In this document: piece by piece, positions 47,356 to 57,164 of the stretch
Position numbering within the stretch: position 1 is the first letter of the stretch
Layout: each line of letters starts with the position of its first letter
NCBI GenBank assembly: GCA_011316305.1
Contig: SAUG01000064.1
Location: forward strand, 1-64,000
Source: Rusavskia elegans
Lineage: Eukaryota; Ascomycota; Lecanoromycetes; Teloschistales; Teloschistaceae
DNA: 64,000 nucleotides
Direction: 5' to 3'
Notes under the pieces: generated by a model
Told to the model about the DNA's origin: nothing
What the model saw: the letters and a program-made list of their open reading frames with translations, nothing else
Database searches by the model: none
Position numbers and translations under genes: made by a program

Positions 47356-48582
47356 ATGGCGGATGATATCGAAACAAGCTTCCATGCGGCCATCGACGCT
47401 GGCAAGATCAACGGCGCCGTGATCTGTGCCACTGATACCAAGGGTCACTTCGTCTACAACAAGGCCCTGGGCGCGCGCACTCTACTATCTGGGATGGAAG
47501 TCCAGCAGCGACTCGATGACGTGCTGTTTTTAGCCTCAGGTACCAAGCTGATTACCTCCATTGCTGCCCTGCAGTGTGTTGAAGACGGGCTGTTGAGCTT
47601 GACTGGTGACCTGTCCTCCGTCGCTCCAGATCTCGCCGCTAAGCAAGTCCTCACTGGCTTCTCCGACGACGGCGAGACCCCTCTACCTGAGCCACCGACT
47701 CGCCCTATCACGCTCGAGATGCTGCTTACCCACACCTCTGGTATCGTTTACGACTTCACGACCCCACACATCGCTAGATGGCGCCAGAAATTCGACCCTC
47801 CTGAGGAAACCAGTCGCAGGCCTGTGGAAGAGGCCTTCAGCTACCCACTCGCCTTCCAGCCCGGAACCAGCTGGATGTATGGCACCGGACTTGACTGGGC
47901 CGGAAAGATAGTAGAAAGGGTGACAGGTCGCACCCTCGGCGAGCACATGCAAGAACGTATCTGCAGCCCGCTCGGCATCACCGACGCCCAATTCTACCCC
48001 GCCACTCGGGAGGACTTGCGCCCTCGTCTTGTCGACCTGAATCCTCAAGATCCCAATGCTTTCGGCCGCGCTGTGGTCGGCGGAAGTAGTGACGTAAACA
48101 GGCGCGCCCAGGGGGACTTTGGCGGCCACGGCCTGTTCATGCCTGCCGTGGACTATGTCAAGGTTCTGCACTCCCTATTAGCCAACGACGGCAAACTACT
48201 CAAGTCCAGTACGGTCGACGACATGTTCCAGAACCACCTTAGCCAGGAAGCCAGTGCAGGATATCAGGCCGCGCTGACCAGCCCTATGGGCAACTTCTTT
48301 CGCGTAGGCATCGACCTTGAAACAAAAACAGGCCATGGTTTGGGTGGCGTTGTAACTCTGCAAGACGTCGACGGCTGGTATGGCGAGGGCACGATGACTT
48401 GGGGTGGTGGTCTTTCTCTTGCCTGGTTCATCGATCGTAAGAACGACCTGTGCGGCATCGGCGCAATCCAGCCCGCATTGCCGGATTTTTATGGTGAGAT
48501 CTTGGACGCATTGAAGCAGACTTTCCGTCGCGACATATACCGCAAGCACGCCGTATGGAAGGAGCAGCAGCAGACCTTATAA
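47356..48582 (+). CDS. Beta-lactamase-fold transesterase/esterase (LovD-like)
   Basis: Single exon, 408 aa, close to the length of LovD. It belongs to the serine beta-lactamase/transpeptidase fold. The catalytic SxxK is ASGTKLITS (about residues 56-60), and the Tyr motif is WMYGTGLDWAGK (about residue 175). There is no signal peptide, so it is probably cytosolic. Members of this family act as acyltransferases (LovD in lovastatin, and similar enzymes in other fungal clusters) or as esterases. Here it could acylate a hydroxyl of the cytochalasan or edit the product (inference). It is transcribed in the same direction as the PKS-NRPS, 1.07 kb downstream, and is probably the last cluster gene. 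Confidence 0.82.
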   Translation: MADDIETSFHAAIDAGKINGAVICATDTKGHFVYNKALGARTLLSGMEVQQRLDDVLFLASGTKLITSIAALQCVEDGLLSLTGDLSSVAPDLAAKQVLTGFSDDGETPLPEPPTRPITLEMLLTHTSGIVYDFTTPHIARWRQKFDPPEETSRRPVEEAFSYPLAFQPGTSWMYGTGLDWAGKIVERVTGRTLGEHMQERICSPLGITDAQFYPATREDLRPRLVDLNPQDPNAFGRAVVGGSSDVNRRAQGDFGGHGLFMPAVDYVKVLHSLLANDGKLLKSSTVDDMFQNHLSQEASAGYQAALTSPMGNFFRVGIDLETKTGHGLGGVVTLQDVDGWYGEGTMTWGGGLSLAWFIDRKNDLCGIGAIQPALPDFYGEILDALKQTFRRDIYRKHAVWKEQQQTL

Positions 48583-49095
48583 GGCCTGGCGACGTACGAG
48601 ACAGACTTGTGCTTTTCTTCTTGATGAATTGATGGGAGCTTATGTCGGTACAAATGGCAGCCCTCAGAAGCGCAAAATGACTTATGTTGGCGAGAAAGTG
48701 GAACTGTAGACTCAGAAGGTCTATATACATTAACGATTTTCTGTAACTGTATAAGTGTAGATCGTAACGATACCTTCATCGGCTGTTATAGTCTGATCCT
48801 TTCACAAGCCTTATCGAGCCACCACTTGTCGTCGGAGCACTAAAGAGGCGCCTTGTACATATACCTGGCAGTATAGACACGGGTATTCGCAGGTATGGCT
48901 TGTTATTTTCAAGCACTGACAAAAAGCCAATATCCGTCACCATATATACGGATGTATCGGGAAATTGTTGGTAATGGATGGTCTTTACTTTGGTGTTGCC
49001 ATCCCGAAGTTGATCTCTCACCCCGAAGGAGTATGGAAAATGAGCTTGCTTTATTTGTCCGAACACATGCAGCGGATCGTAGTAGTGGAGAGGAA
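48583..49095. other. Intergenic region
   Basis: About 0.5 kb between the transesterase and the glycerate-kinase relic. It may include the decayed 5' end of that relic, but nothing is readable with confidence. Confidence 0.3.
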
Positions 49096-49631
49096 GGCGC
49101 CACACCATCGGATGTGGAGCATTTAGCTCTAGCAATGGACAACTTTGCTGCGGTCTGCAGTCGAGAGCTCGGTCAGGAGATCGGCCAGGCACCGGGGAGC
49201 GGTGCATCTGGAGGGCTCGGGGCTGGTCTTACGCTTATTGGTGATCAGCTCTATCCACGGTACGACATTATCATGCAGTTTCTGGATATCGACAACCTAC
49301 TCGACGATTGCGACCATGTATTTACCGGCGAGGGGGAACAGACTTCCAGACGCCACGAGGGAAACCCCCAGCTGAGATTGCTCGGAGAGCTAACATGCGT
49401 GGATTTCCGGTAATTGCATTGGTAGGAACAATTGGTCAAGATGCGTATGTGAATTATGAAGCTGGTATTGATGCGTTTATTAGCATACCGCAGCGGCCCG
49501 GCTCGCTCGAGACAGCCATAGCAGAGGCGAAAGCCTTGTTGGTGGAAAGCTCCGAGGCTGTCATGAGGATTGCTATGCTAGGGTGGTCACTACAGAGTCA
49601 GGAGCCAATAGCGATGCCAGCTCGGCGGTAA
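49096..49631 (+). pseudogene. Glycerate kinase relic, frameshifted and lacking its N-terminal part
   Basis: Two adjacent frames encode the C-terminal half of a type-1 glycerate kinase. The first has GATPSDVEHLALAMDNF, GSGASGGLGAGL and DHVFTGEGE. The second continues with DFQTPRGKPPAEIARRA, FPVIALVG and ETAIAEAKALL. The switch between them falls at about 49,330-49,345 and is explained by a single missing base. Sequence corresponding to the first half of the enzyme (about 380 aa in the family) is not found upstream. It is most likely a decayed primary-metabolism gene marking the cluster edge. Confidence 0.75.
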
Positions 49632-50462
49632 TGCTTTTTGATCCACATTGACGAAGGTGCTCGTTGAGAGTTTGCTGGGGATCAACTTGTTCTATTACTT
49701 GACATACAAACCTTGGTAAATTTAGGTTAATGAGCCTAGTACTCGCTGGGTATCATTCTGCCAACTACCACATCACCACTTGCGCTGTAAAACCTGTGAA
49801 GGCTGTTTCAATAGACTCATGAAAGGTCACTAGAATCTGAAAATCTGCCGCTTTTGCATGAGTCGGGCTACATTGGGTATATATACTGGTAAGCAGGATC
49901 ATGATAGTGCAACACAAGTATAAAGGTTATAGAAACGTGACATCGTGCGTCGGCAATGATTTTCTGTTGGCAGTGGAATAAAAATAAAAATTTCCAGCTT
50001 CGTCAGGGACTGAGTCGAGCAAAGGCTATTATACGTTATAACAAGCCTCATCAGCGATTCGTACGTCTCAGTTTAGCTAAGGATTAGTGAACTGGATATA
50101 CGTTCCTTCCACGAGCCGCTGCTTCTCGAGAATCAGAAGACCATTTACAATACGAGATGACTGCTTCTACACAGCTCAACATGATTGCCTATAGCCAGAA
50201 TCTTGTACCGATGTTGTCACCCCTCGTGCCGCTCACGCACATATGTAGCAAACACCGGCTCTCTCCACCTCGATGGAAACAGAAAGCTTACGATCAAAGC
50301 ATTGGCGGTGCCAGTCTGACTTATCTTTCATAATGCATCGGCTTCGTTGTCGGTCTTCAGATCTCCGGCCCATTACATGATGAGGTATGCTAGAGGCGCT
50401 TCAAAAAACGTTGGTTGCCATCACTACCATTTGGGGCAGATCGATGCTTGATATAAACGGCA
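49632..50462. other. Intergenic region
   Basis: About 0.8 kb, AT-leaning; no gene, repeat or RNA recognised. Confidence 0.3.
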
Positions 50463-51247
50463 TCAGATTAACCCCCCTATACCCATCCATAGAGTTGCCA
50501 GTATCGTGGTCAACAAGCGATGATAGGGCAGCCCCGGGACACGAGAAGATGCTAAATCTTCTAGGTTTATACCCATCCCAGCGGACTCGATGACCATGAC
50601 TTGCTGATGACCGTTGCCTCTCGTCAAGCAATAAGTCTCGGGAGATTTCAGTCGACAAGCCCATTTCTCTGCTTTCCACTGTGGCAGTGCCCCTCCGCTC
50701 AAAGCCAAAAGAGTGCCGTAGGCTGTCGCGAGCAGTATCAGCCAGTTTCTGCTCAATGCCCAAGGAACCGTGGCAACAGCCAGCTGTAACATTATCACCA
50801 CGAAGCCACTATACCAGACCCAGTCACGTCGAGCTGTACCAGTATTAGACATCGCTCGGTAAATTGTGATACAGAGGCCATGTGTTCCATAGGGCGTTCT
50901 TTGTTCGAGGTCTCGCAGAACTCGCCCCAGCATCCATAAAGTATTTGTCCGAGCATTACCAGCATCCGTATTGACCAAGATGGACGGACAGTCTGGTGTG
51001 GAAGGCATCAATCGGCAGTCTCCCACCGCTGATAGTAAGGCTCCCAATGAGTAGGTCACCCAGCCAAAGCTAAAGGCCACAGGAACGAGTTGGCCACCAG
51101 AAAGCTGTGCCAAAGCTTTCTGAACAACGTCACCTCCGACGATCAGAAGGATAGACAGAACGTTGGTCGGATTGCGCCATTGCAAGATGACGGCCCCGCA
51201 ACGCCTTGCTCTCGCAGGATTGAGTTCGACGCAGCAATCGTACTAAA
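50463..51247 (-). pseudogene. Fragment of a fungal multi-pass membrane protein
   Basis: An open minus-strand stretch without its own ATG. It starts after a splice-acceptor-like ttttag with CVELNPARARRCGAVILQW and continues NVLSILLIVGGDVVQKALAQ. Further blocks are SFGWVTYSLGALLSAVGD, RLMPSTPDCPSILVN, NTLWMLGRVLRDLE and LTRGNGHQQVMVIE. From memory these belong to a widespread uncharacterised fungal family of about 500-650 aa with several TM helices. Here only about 260 residues remain: it ends abruptly at GGLI and no first exon is visible. It could be a decayed copy or a gene with unrecognised exons. Confidence 0.5.
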
Positions 51248-52578
51248 AGATGTTGCTCATTGAATGTAAAGAGCGAGCTGTGAAGGAACAAGGACGACCG
51301 TGGAGAAAGACCATGCTATGCTGTATACCAGGTAGCTGACCTTCGACGATAAGCTCTAGCTTCCCACAACAGCGCTTCAAGAAGTCCAACTTTGCGTTAC
51401 AGGCACGGTATCTTCGGTATAATACGATACAGTGACTTGATTGTTGTGACATTAGCCAGGCTTGCTGTTGATAACCCCGAGAAGAGTATAAGGAATGCAG
51501 AACCGGATTAAGAGTTTTTCATGCACCCAAGAAGAAAAGTGTTATGCTCACCTCGCGAGGCTGACCAATGAACGTATGGATAAGGAGATTTCAGGCATAC
51601 CGGACAGCTCATGCATTGCGGCGATGCCTGCCATGGCAGATCCACGACTTGGGACCAGGCTCAGACGAGTTTCGTGGCCGTGCATTGTCAGGGGAGTCTT
51701 TTTGTAGGATTCAGGGCTTTAAGTCAGGTCTCTAGGCAACACCCCGAAGGGCACTGCTCCATCCGAACCATGTTCATCGACGTGCTCCATCTAGCTGACT
51801 GCAGGCATGTGTGCCCCCTTTACTGAAGGCGTCTGACCGTGCGAGACAGGTTAGAGACATGTCGTCGGTTGCTACTTTACTCCATTGGGTCTGATGGCCT
51901 TGAAGTGGTGGCCTCCGGTATGAAAGACCTTCCACCTTGTTTGGACATATGAGTCGACTCTTAGGTTGCTTTGCTTTACCATTCTTCGCGTCGTCGTGTG
52001 GTAGTGCTTTTCTCGACTAGACACGATGAAATATGGATCATATTCCTCAGGTCACGGACCCAGTTTTCCCTCCGCTTCAAGTCCCCTGCCTATCGCTTGG
52101 ACGTTATCAGCAGAACACCGGAGCTTTAGAACATTATCCGACTCGAAGGGGCTGGTATATATTGTTACTTAAGCAATATATATTCACCCAGCACTCATTC
52201 GAAGTCACCCGAGCATTTTCGCAGGACTGGCTATTCTTTGGCCTACTCTATAAGGTAATGGGCGATAATTTTACTAAAGAGTCGTTCTTGTAATGGGACG
52301 TATAATCTCCGAGTGAATGAAAGAACTGGTGTAGCTAGGAGTGAACAATCCTTTGGAAAATAACCCTGATTGAGCATCTCCAAGCTAGACTGAACCTGGA
52401 AGAGCCAACCACTAATTAAAGAATAATGAGCAAGTTTCCTAAAAGAAAATCAAAACAACTTGTCAAATGAGGATTGGCATCCTGAGACTAGTCAAAGCCA
52501 AAAACACCATAAGCGCCTCAAAAAACCGAGAGCCTTCCTCTCTTTGATCATACATGGGCGAGAGAAAGAGGCCAGCTA
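51248..52578. other. Intergenic region
   Basis: 1.3 kb without a supported gene. A small hairpin (ATATATTG ... CAATATAT) lies at about 52,157-52,182. Confidence 0.3.
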
Positions 52579-53178
52579 TCAGTTCTCAGGGGTATCCTCG
52601 AAGCGATAGGCATCCTTAAGATCCTTGCAATCCTCCCCAACATTGATCGCCACAAGCTCAATCTCCAGCCCATTAACGCTCTCCCCAAACCACCTACCCC
52701 CACGGCAGTAAAGCCCATTCTCCTCCCAACAACACTTGTTCTCAATGGACCAAAGTGGCTTTCCGGCCTCCAGATTCGTGATGGCCGTATCTTTGTGCGC
52801 GTCTTTGTTGAAGACACAGAGCTTGACTAGACCCCCGGTGGTCCTCGTTTAGAGTGTCGTACGCTGATGAGCAAGGCCGTGGGTCTGGCCGGGAGCAACA
52901 ATCTTCATCTCCTCGGCGAAGTCTCTCAATTGTCTCGAGGGCATCATTGCGCCGTGTTCGTGACAATCGACATTGAGATGGGGACCGTGTGCTCCTGGGA
53001 AACAGCTGGCTGATCTGATCTTGCAATGGTCGTCGTACTCGTCCTCGTTGGGTGTTGTTGAATTGTAATGCACTTCTGGGTGAAGAAAGTTGTCTGGAAC
53101 GTCGGGGATGTATGGAGCAGCTACCGCGAAGCCGATGAAACCGAGGGAGAGGAAGATGGAGGTCAGTGATAGCTGCAT
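52579..53178 (-). CDS. Small secreted cysteine-containing protein
   Basis: Two exons: 52,863-53,178 and 52,579-52,826, total about 187 aa. The start ATG 53,178 opens a clear signal peptide (MQLSLTSIFLSLGFIGFAVA with cleavage near AAP). The mature part has NxT sites and a few Cys (CKIRSASC, LNVDC); after the splice come LCVFNKDAH, NKCCWEENGLYC and VGEDCKDL. The intron is only 36 nt (gtacga...tctag, branch-like ctaaac), short for the organism but in frame. The family is not recognised. Secretion and Cys content resemble effector-like or antimicrobial small proteins; function unknown. Confidence 0.6.
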
Positions 53179-53767
53179 CCTGTTAAGGGGTTGATAAATG
53201 AGTTGATGGATATGGGTGTTAGCTGATAAGGCAAGACGCTGATGGTGGAGAGACTTGGTATGCTGTTGGGGAAGCTGGCTAGTATAAGGAGTTGGTGATG
53301 GAAAGATTTGATAACAATGGGAAAGAGAGGTTATTGAAATTCCAGAGAGTGTGGAGCTCCTTTTATACAGGCTGATGAGATGATCCAAGCTGAAGCGAGA
53401 TAAGGCGCTAGTTGTAGGGAATTGAGCAACCTTTGAGCGAAAAGATTGAGCTCTCAGTCCCGATGAGCAAGTTATCCGAGATTAATCATGCTCAAAAGTC
53501 ATAGCGTTGCAGTGGAAGCATTGAGCTAGAATTGAGCTAAGATGGCAGTATTGGGTGAAATCTTTCCTACCACCACTGCCAGAGACCACGCCATTCGTGC
53601 GCCGAGACGATTGGGATTTATAGTGAACAGCCGACAGAGGCAATGTCTGAACTGCTCGACCACACCTACCTAGCGCGGGGGTGATTGTCAGATTGTACGA
53701 GTGCAAGCATGCAAGACTTGCAACATCATCCATCAGTCAATGGTGTCTATCGATAGGTACGGAGCAA
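53179..53767. other. Intergenic region
   Basis: 589 bp holding the presumed promoter of the small secreted gene; nothing else recognised. Confidence 0.3.
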
Positions 53768-54388
53768 TCAACAATCTGCTATAACCTCGCCGAAACCTCG
53801 CAAGATGCTGCTTATTCTGGACAGCGTTCCCCCTTTCGCACTCCTCACAACAACATTGATTCTCTCTCCGTTGAGACCCATGCCCGTCTGGATACCACCA
53901 CCGCAAGTTCTCTTGCCCTGACAGCACGCATCGTAGATCTTTCGCATCGCTGAGCCCACATCTACCGGGCCAACCTCCAGTCCTTTCGATTTTTTGGCCT
54001 TGCTTGATACACAGACTCGGACGTTGAGCTTCTCATCCTTCCAGTAGATATCAAAATGGCGTTTATTACCCTTGACGCGTCTCGCCACTTCCGGGGCCTC
54101 GAAGTAGATGTATCTCGCAGCTTTTTCTACATTTCTTGATATCATGACGTCTATTGGTTTGACCCCAAAGTAACAGAATGGGTGGCCGAGGTCGGGGAAT
54201 CCGAGGTTTGACTGGCGGGCCTTAATGCTGGCGCGGGGAGAGATACCTTTAGAATTGATGGCGATAGGCTCGGCGGTGATATTAATACTGCTCGGCGAGG
54301 CTAGTCTAGTCGTAGGTACCGCGAGGACGATGCTGATGAGGCAGGCGAGAGCAACGAAAAAGGGGCTGAGAATCATTGTGAAGAGCAT
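53768..54388 (-). CDS. Secreted protein of unknown family
   Basis: Single exon, about 206 aa from ATG 54,388. The N-terminal signal peptide (MLFTMILSPFFVALACLISI, cleavage near VLAVP) is followed by a possible propeptide ending at basic residues (SPRASIKARQ). The mature part has GHPFCYFG, a basic central stretch (VKGNKRHFDIYWKDEKLNV), VRVCVSS, then DACCQGKRTCGGG and a C-terminal Cys. The even number of cysteines and secretion signal suggest a disulphide-stabilised extracellular protein. No family was recognised and no activity is claimed. It lies 0.6 kb from the other small secreted gene in the same orientation. Confidence 0.62.
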   Translation of the reverse strand: MLFTMILSPFFVALACLISIVLAVPTTRLASPSSINITAEPIAINSKGISPRASIKARQSNLGFPDLGHPFCYFGVKPIDVMISRNVEKAARYIYFEAPEVARRVKGNKRHFDIYWKDEKLNVRVCVSSKAKKSKGLEVGPVDVGSAMRKIYDACCQGKRTCGGGIQTGMGLNGERINVVVRSAKGGTLSRISSILRGFGEVIADC

Positions 54389-56252
54389 ATTGCTACTGGT
54401 GCTTGTGCGTATTGATGTTAGAGTGATGTCCAAGACTTGTCTGAAAGTGGTTTGACGTTGGATTCGAACAAGACTTGGACGAGAATTGTATGCAGTGTGG
54501 GAGACGGATTCCGAGTTTGAAAGGAAAAATCGGGCGGAGTGGATGAGTAGTCTGTGCGAGGAAAACCTATCAAGCTAATTCCACAATTGAGCAAGATTGA
54601 GACTTGCAGACCCTGCGCTGGAGAACACACTAGGCTTGACTGGGTAGTAAGAGAGCCTTTATGAGGTAGAACGAGTATGTCCTTCATCCTACTAGACTTA
54701 CTTGCTATATCATGCGGTGTTATGAGAGACGAAAGTCGGTACCCCGACGAAGTACATCGTGCTATCGACCGGCCAAATATTATAGCTTAGCTGCTGCTCT
54801 TAGAAGGTGGAGGCAGAACGAGAGTTCCTTCTACCCTACCAGATTTGTCATGTTATGGTCTGTACCTCGATGGACGATATCGTGCTATCGACTACTGGAA
54901 CATTGCAGGTTAGCTGCTATACCGAACAAAAGCGATAGGACTTACTACGAACTAAGAGGGCCGAGGGAACAATCTCAGGTATCAAAATCTCAACCCTCGG
55001 TTGAAACCGTTGTATATGCCCACTTGCACTGTCAGCTTTGGAACTCTACCGAAGAACGGATGCAGCCTGTATAAGCACGTCAGCTGCTAATACAAAGACT
55101 GCCACAAGCGATAAATATGCAGCGTCAACATCATAGCTCAAAAGCTTGCGACTCTCCTTTCCCTTGCTCACATACCTGCTCGAAGTTCATACCCGAGTCG
55201 GCCGTCTCCGGTATTCCCGAGTCCTTCGTCCTCAAGCGAAGCACCAAACTTCCAGGCTTGTCATCCGATTTTCAAGTAGCAATGTGCCAGCTCGTAGCCA
55301 GGAAAGAGGACATCAACGACTGGCATCTCGGCCGCCGACACCGCCTCCTCCATCCTCGCCTACGATGGCGGTACCAGCGAAATCTAAAACACCGGCTGCA
55401 TTCTCTCCAACAACTACATCACCAACGCCGTCAGTAAGTCTTACTCCACCGCACAGGAAGATAGCGCCGACCTCGAATCCCTGCTATGAGCATCATTCAC
55501 GAACTTGGTTGATTCCAGCCATGTTCTCGTGATGCTAGCCCTTCAGGGGCAGTAATATCAGCCACCGTAAATACGCTGAATAGAGGACTCAACAGTGCTT
55601 TTTAATACCACTATGATGAAGAGTATCAGTTGAAGTGAGGCAGCAAAAGCATGTCGGGCAGTTAGCTTGACGCAATGATAAATAAAACGAGTATGAAAGT
55701 CCAACAGAACCGAAAAAATACAGTCAGACCACACATTACATACCCCACCCACCCGTCCCTATCTCACCAGCTGAAACCTACTCTCATACCAGGTTTCATC
55801 CTCTCGAATCGGATGAACGAAGCGAGTTATACTAGAGGGGTAAGGCAAAGTTTACTTCGGAAGCCACAGCTAAGGTGAGATGCCGGCTGACATATATACA
55901 ACTGTCGACCTGGTCGGTCGCAGCCGAGGCGTGGCGGATGTTGCCCCGGTAATTTTTGGGCGTCAAACCTGTAAGCTTTGCTGAGAAGGGGTGGGCATGA
56001 CTTGTCGTATTCCTTCGGCAGGGAAGTATCCGATGCACCGACTGTCAGCCACATCGTGAGCCCAAGCATTGCGTGGGATAGGAATCTTGTTAAAGCGTCG
56101 CCTCGGAATCAGGAAAAGTCTGTACATTTGAAGATGCTATATACGTGCAGGAGAAAGGATATCAGGTCTCTAAAAACTACGGCGGTTAACCTCCGTCACG
56201 TGCTGACCCCTATCATAATCTTTTCCCTCGTCCGATTTCCAATATACACCCA
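54389..56252. other. Gene-poor region with imperfect direct repeat and a possible coding relic
   Basis: At about 54,710-54,795 and 54,848-54,920 is an imperfect direct repeat sharing atcgtgctatcgac and agctgct. On the plus strand around 55,330-55,490 a short reading shows AADTASSILAYDGG and, after an in-frame stop, NTGCILSNNYITNAV with a donor-like gtaagt, so it may be the relic of a small secreted protein. Nothing else is supported. Confidence 0.35.
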
Positions 56253-57164
56253 TCACGCACTGTTAATATCATGCAACCAAACCTCCTGCTCCTGCCTCGC
56301 CGAGTACGTACAAGCCCCAAGGATCGCCCTCATCTGGTCTACACTCGTAAACAAAATCGCCCTGGCCACAAACCACCTGATGCCTTCCCTACAAGGCGGA
56401 CTCGTCAAGCTCCCTTTATAGGTCCAAAATTCGCTGAATCGATCCACGCCATCCAACGAAAGTGCGACATTCATCGACACATCTGGCACCACCTTTGGTT
56501 TATCCTCCTCTTTTGTGTCCGGCGCGACATCTTGGGTCGGACTTCTACCGGGCCCGGTGACAAAGGGGACCATCTCGGGGAGCTGTTCGAAAAAGGGCGA
56601 AGGGGCACTGCCGGGATCCAGACGGATGGAGAGGACGGCGAGCTCGAGACCTTTGTCGTTGACGTGGACGAGATGCAGCTCTGCCTTGCTGCGATCGCCG
56701 CCGACGGAGTGGTCGGCTGGAGCGTGGATGTGCCAGCCCTTGAGATAGGCGGTCTGGTTGTCCCATTTCAATTTGGGGAGCGATGTGTAGTCGTCTTTTG
56801 GGTGGTCGAGGGTGTAAGCCGGGCCGTAACCCCAATTTGTCCAGTTACCCACGACGTCGCGGTCGTAGTCTTCGAAGGTTGGATGGTGATGCAGCGAGAG
56901 GCCATTGGTGAGGGAAAGAGCGATGGGGGATTGCTGGGTCCCGGTTTGGCAAGTGGCATATTCGGGTCGGATGGCACCCCAGTTGTAGGAAGCGTCGTAG
57001 GCCCAGTCGGCGGAAATATAGGAAGGGTTGGTGGTGCTGACTTCTGCACGTTTGTGAGCGAGGTGGCGTGGGGACAGATGGCCTCTCTGGAGTCCGGTGT
57101 GATCCGCGCATCCGAAGACGGACCTCACTGCGAAGAAGGTGGCGATGAGTAGAGTCGATAACAT
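56253..57164 (-). CDS. Secreted alpha-class carbonic anhydrase
   Basis: Single exon, 303 aa. It converts CO2 and water to bicarbonate and a proton, outside the cell. The signal peptide is MLSTLLIATFFAVRSVFG. The zinc site is visible: GWHIHAPADHS gives the HxH pair and AELHLVHVN the third His. Also typical are the N-terminal CQTGTQQSPIAL and the late SLTSPPCREGIRWFV block, whose Thr-Ser-Pro-Pro-Cys is the family hallmark, and a Cys pair that can form the conserved disulphide. Length and motifs are complete. No link to the metabolite cluster is implied. Confidence 0.92.
   Translation of the reverse strand: MLSTLLIATFFAVRSVFGCADHTGLQRGHLSPRHLAHKRAEVSTTNPSYISADWAYDASYNWGAIRPEYATCQTGTQQSPIALSLTNGLSLHHHPTFEDYDRDVVGNWTNWGYGPAYTLDHPKDDYTSLPKLKWDNQTAYLKGWHIHAPADHSVGGDRSKAELHLVHVNDKGLELAVLSIRLDPGSAPSPFFEQLPEMVPFVTGPGRSPTQDVAPDTKEEDKPKVVPDVSMNVALSLDGVDRFSEFWTYKGSLTSPPCREGIRWFVARAILFTSVDQMRAILGACTYSARQEQEVWLHDINSA

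Noticed and set aside
55146..55532. Plus-strand frames near 55.3 kb as a real gene
   Set aside because: The plausible reading contains an in-frame stop and covers only about 50 residues; kept only as a possible relic.
56271..57152. 293-codon plus-strand open frame over the carbonic anhydrase
   Set aside because: Complementary frame of a well-supported carbonic anhydrase; no domain recognised.
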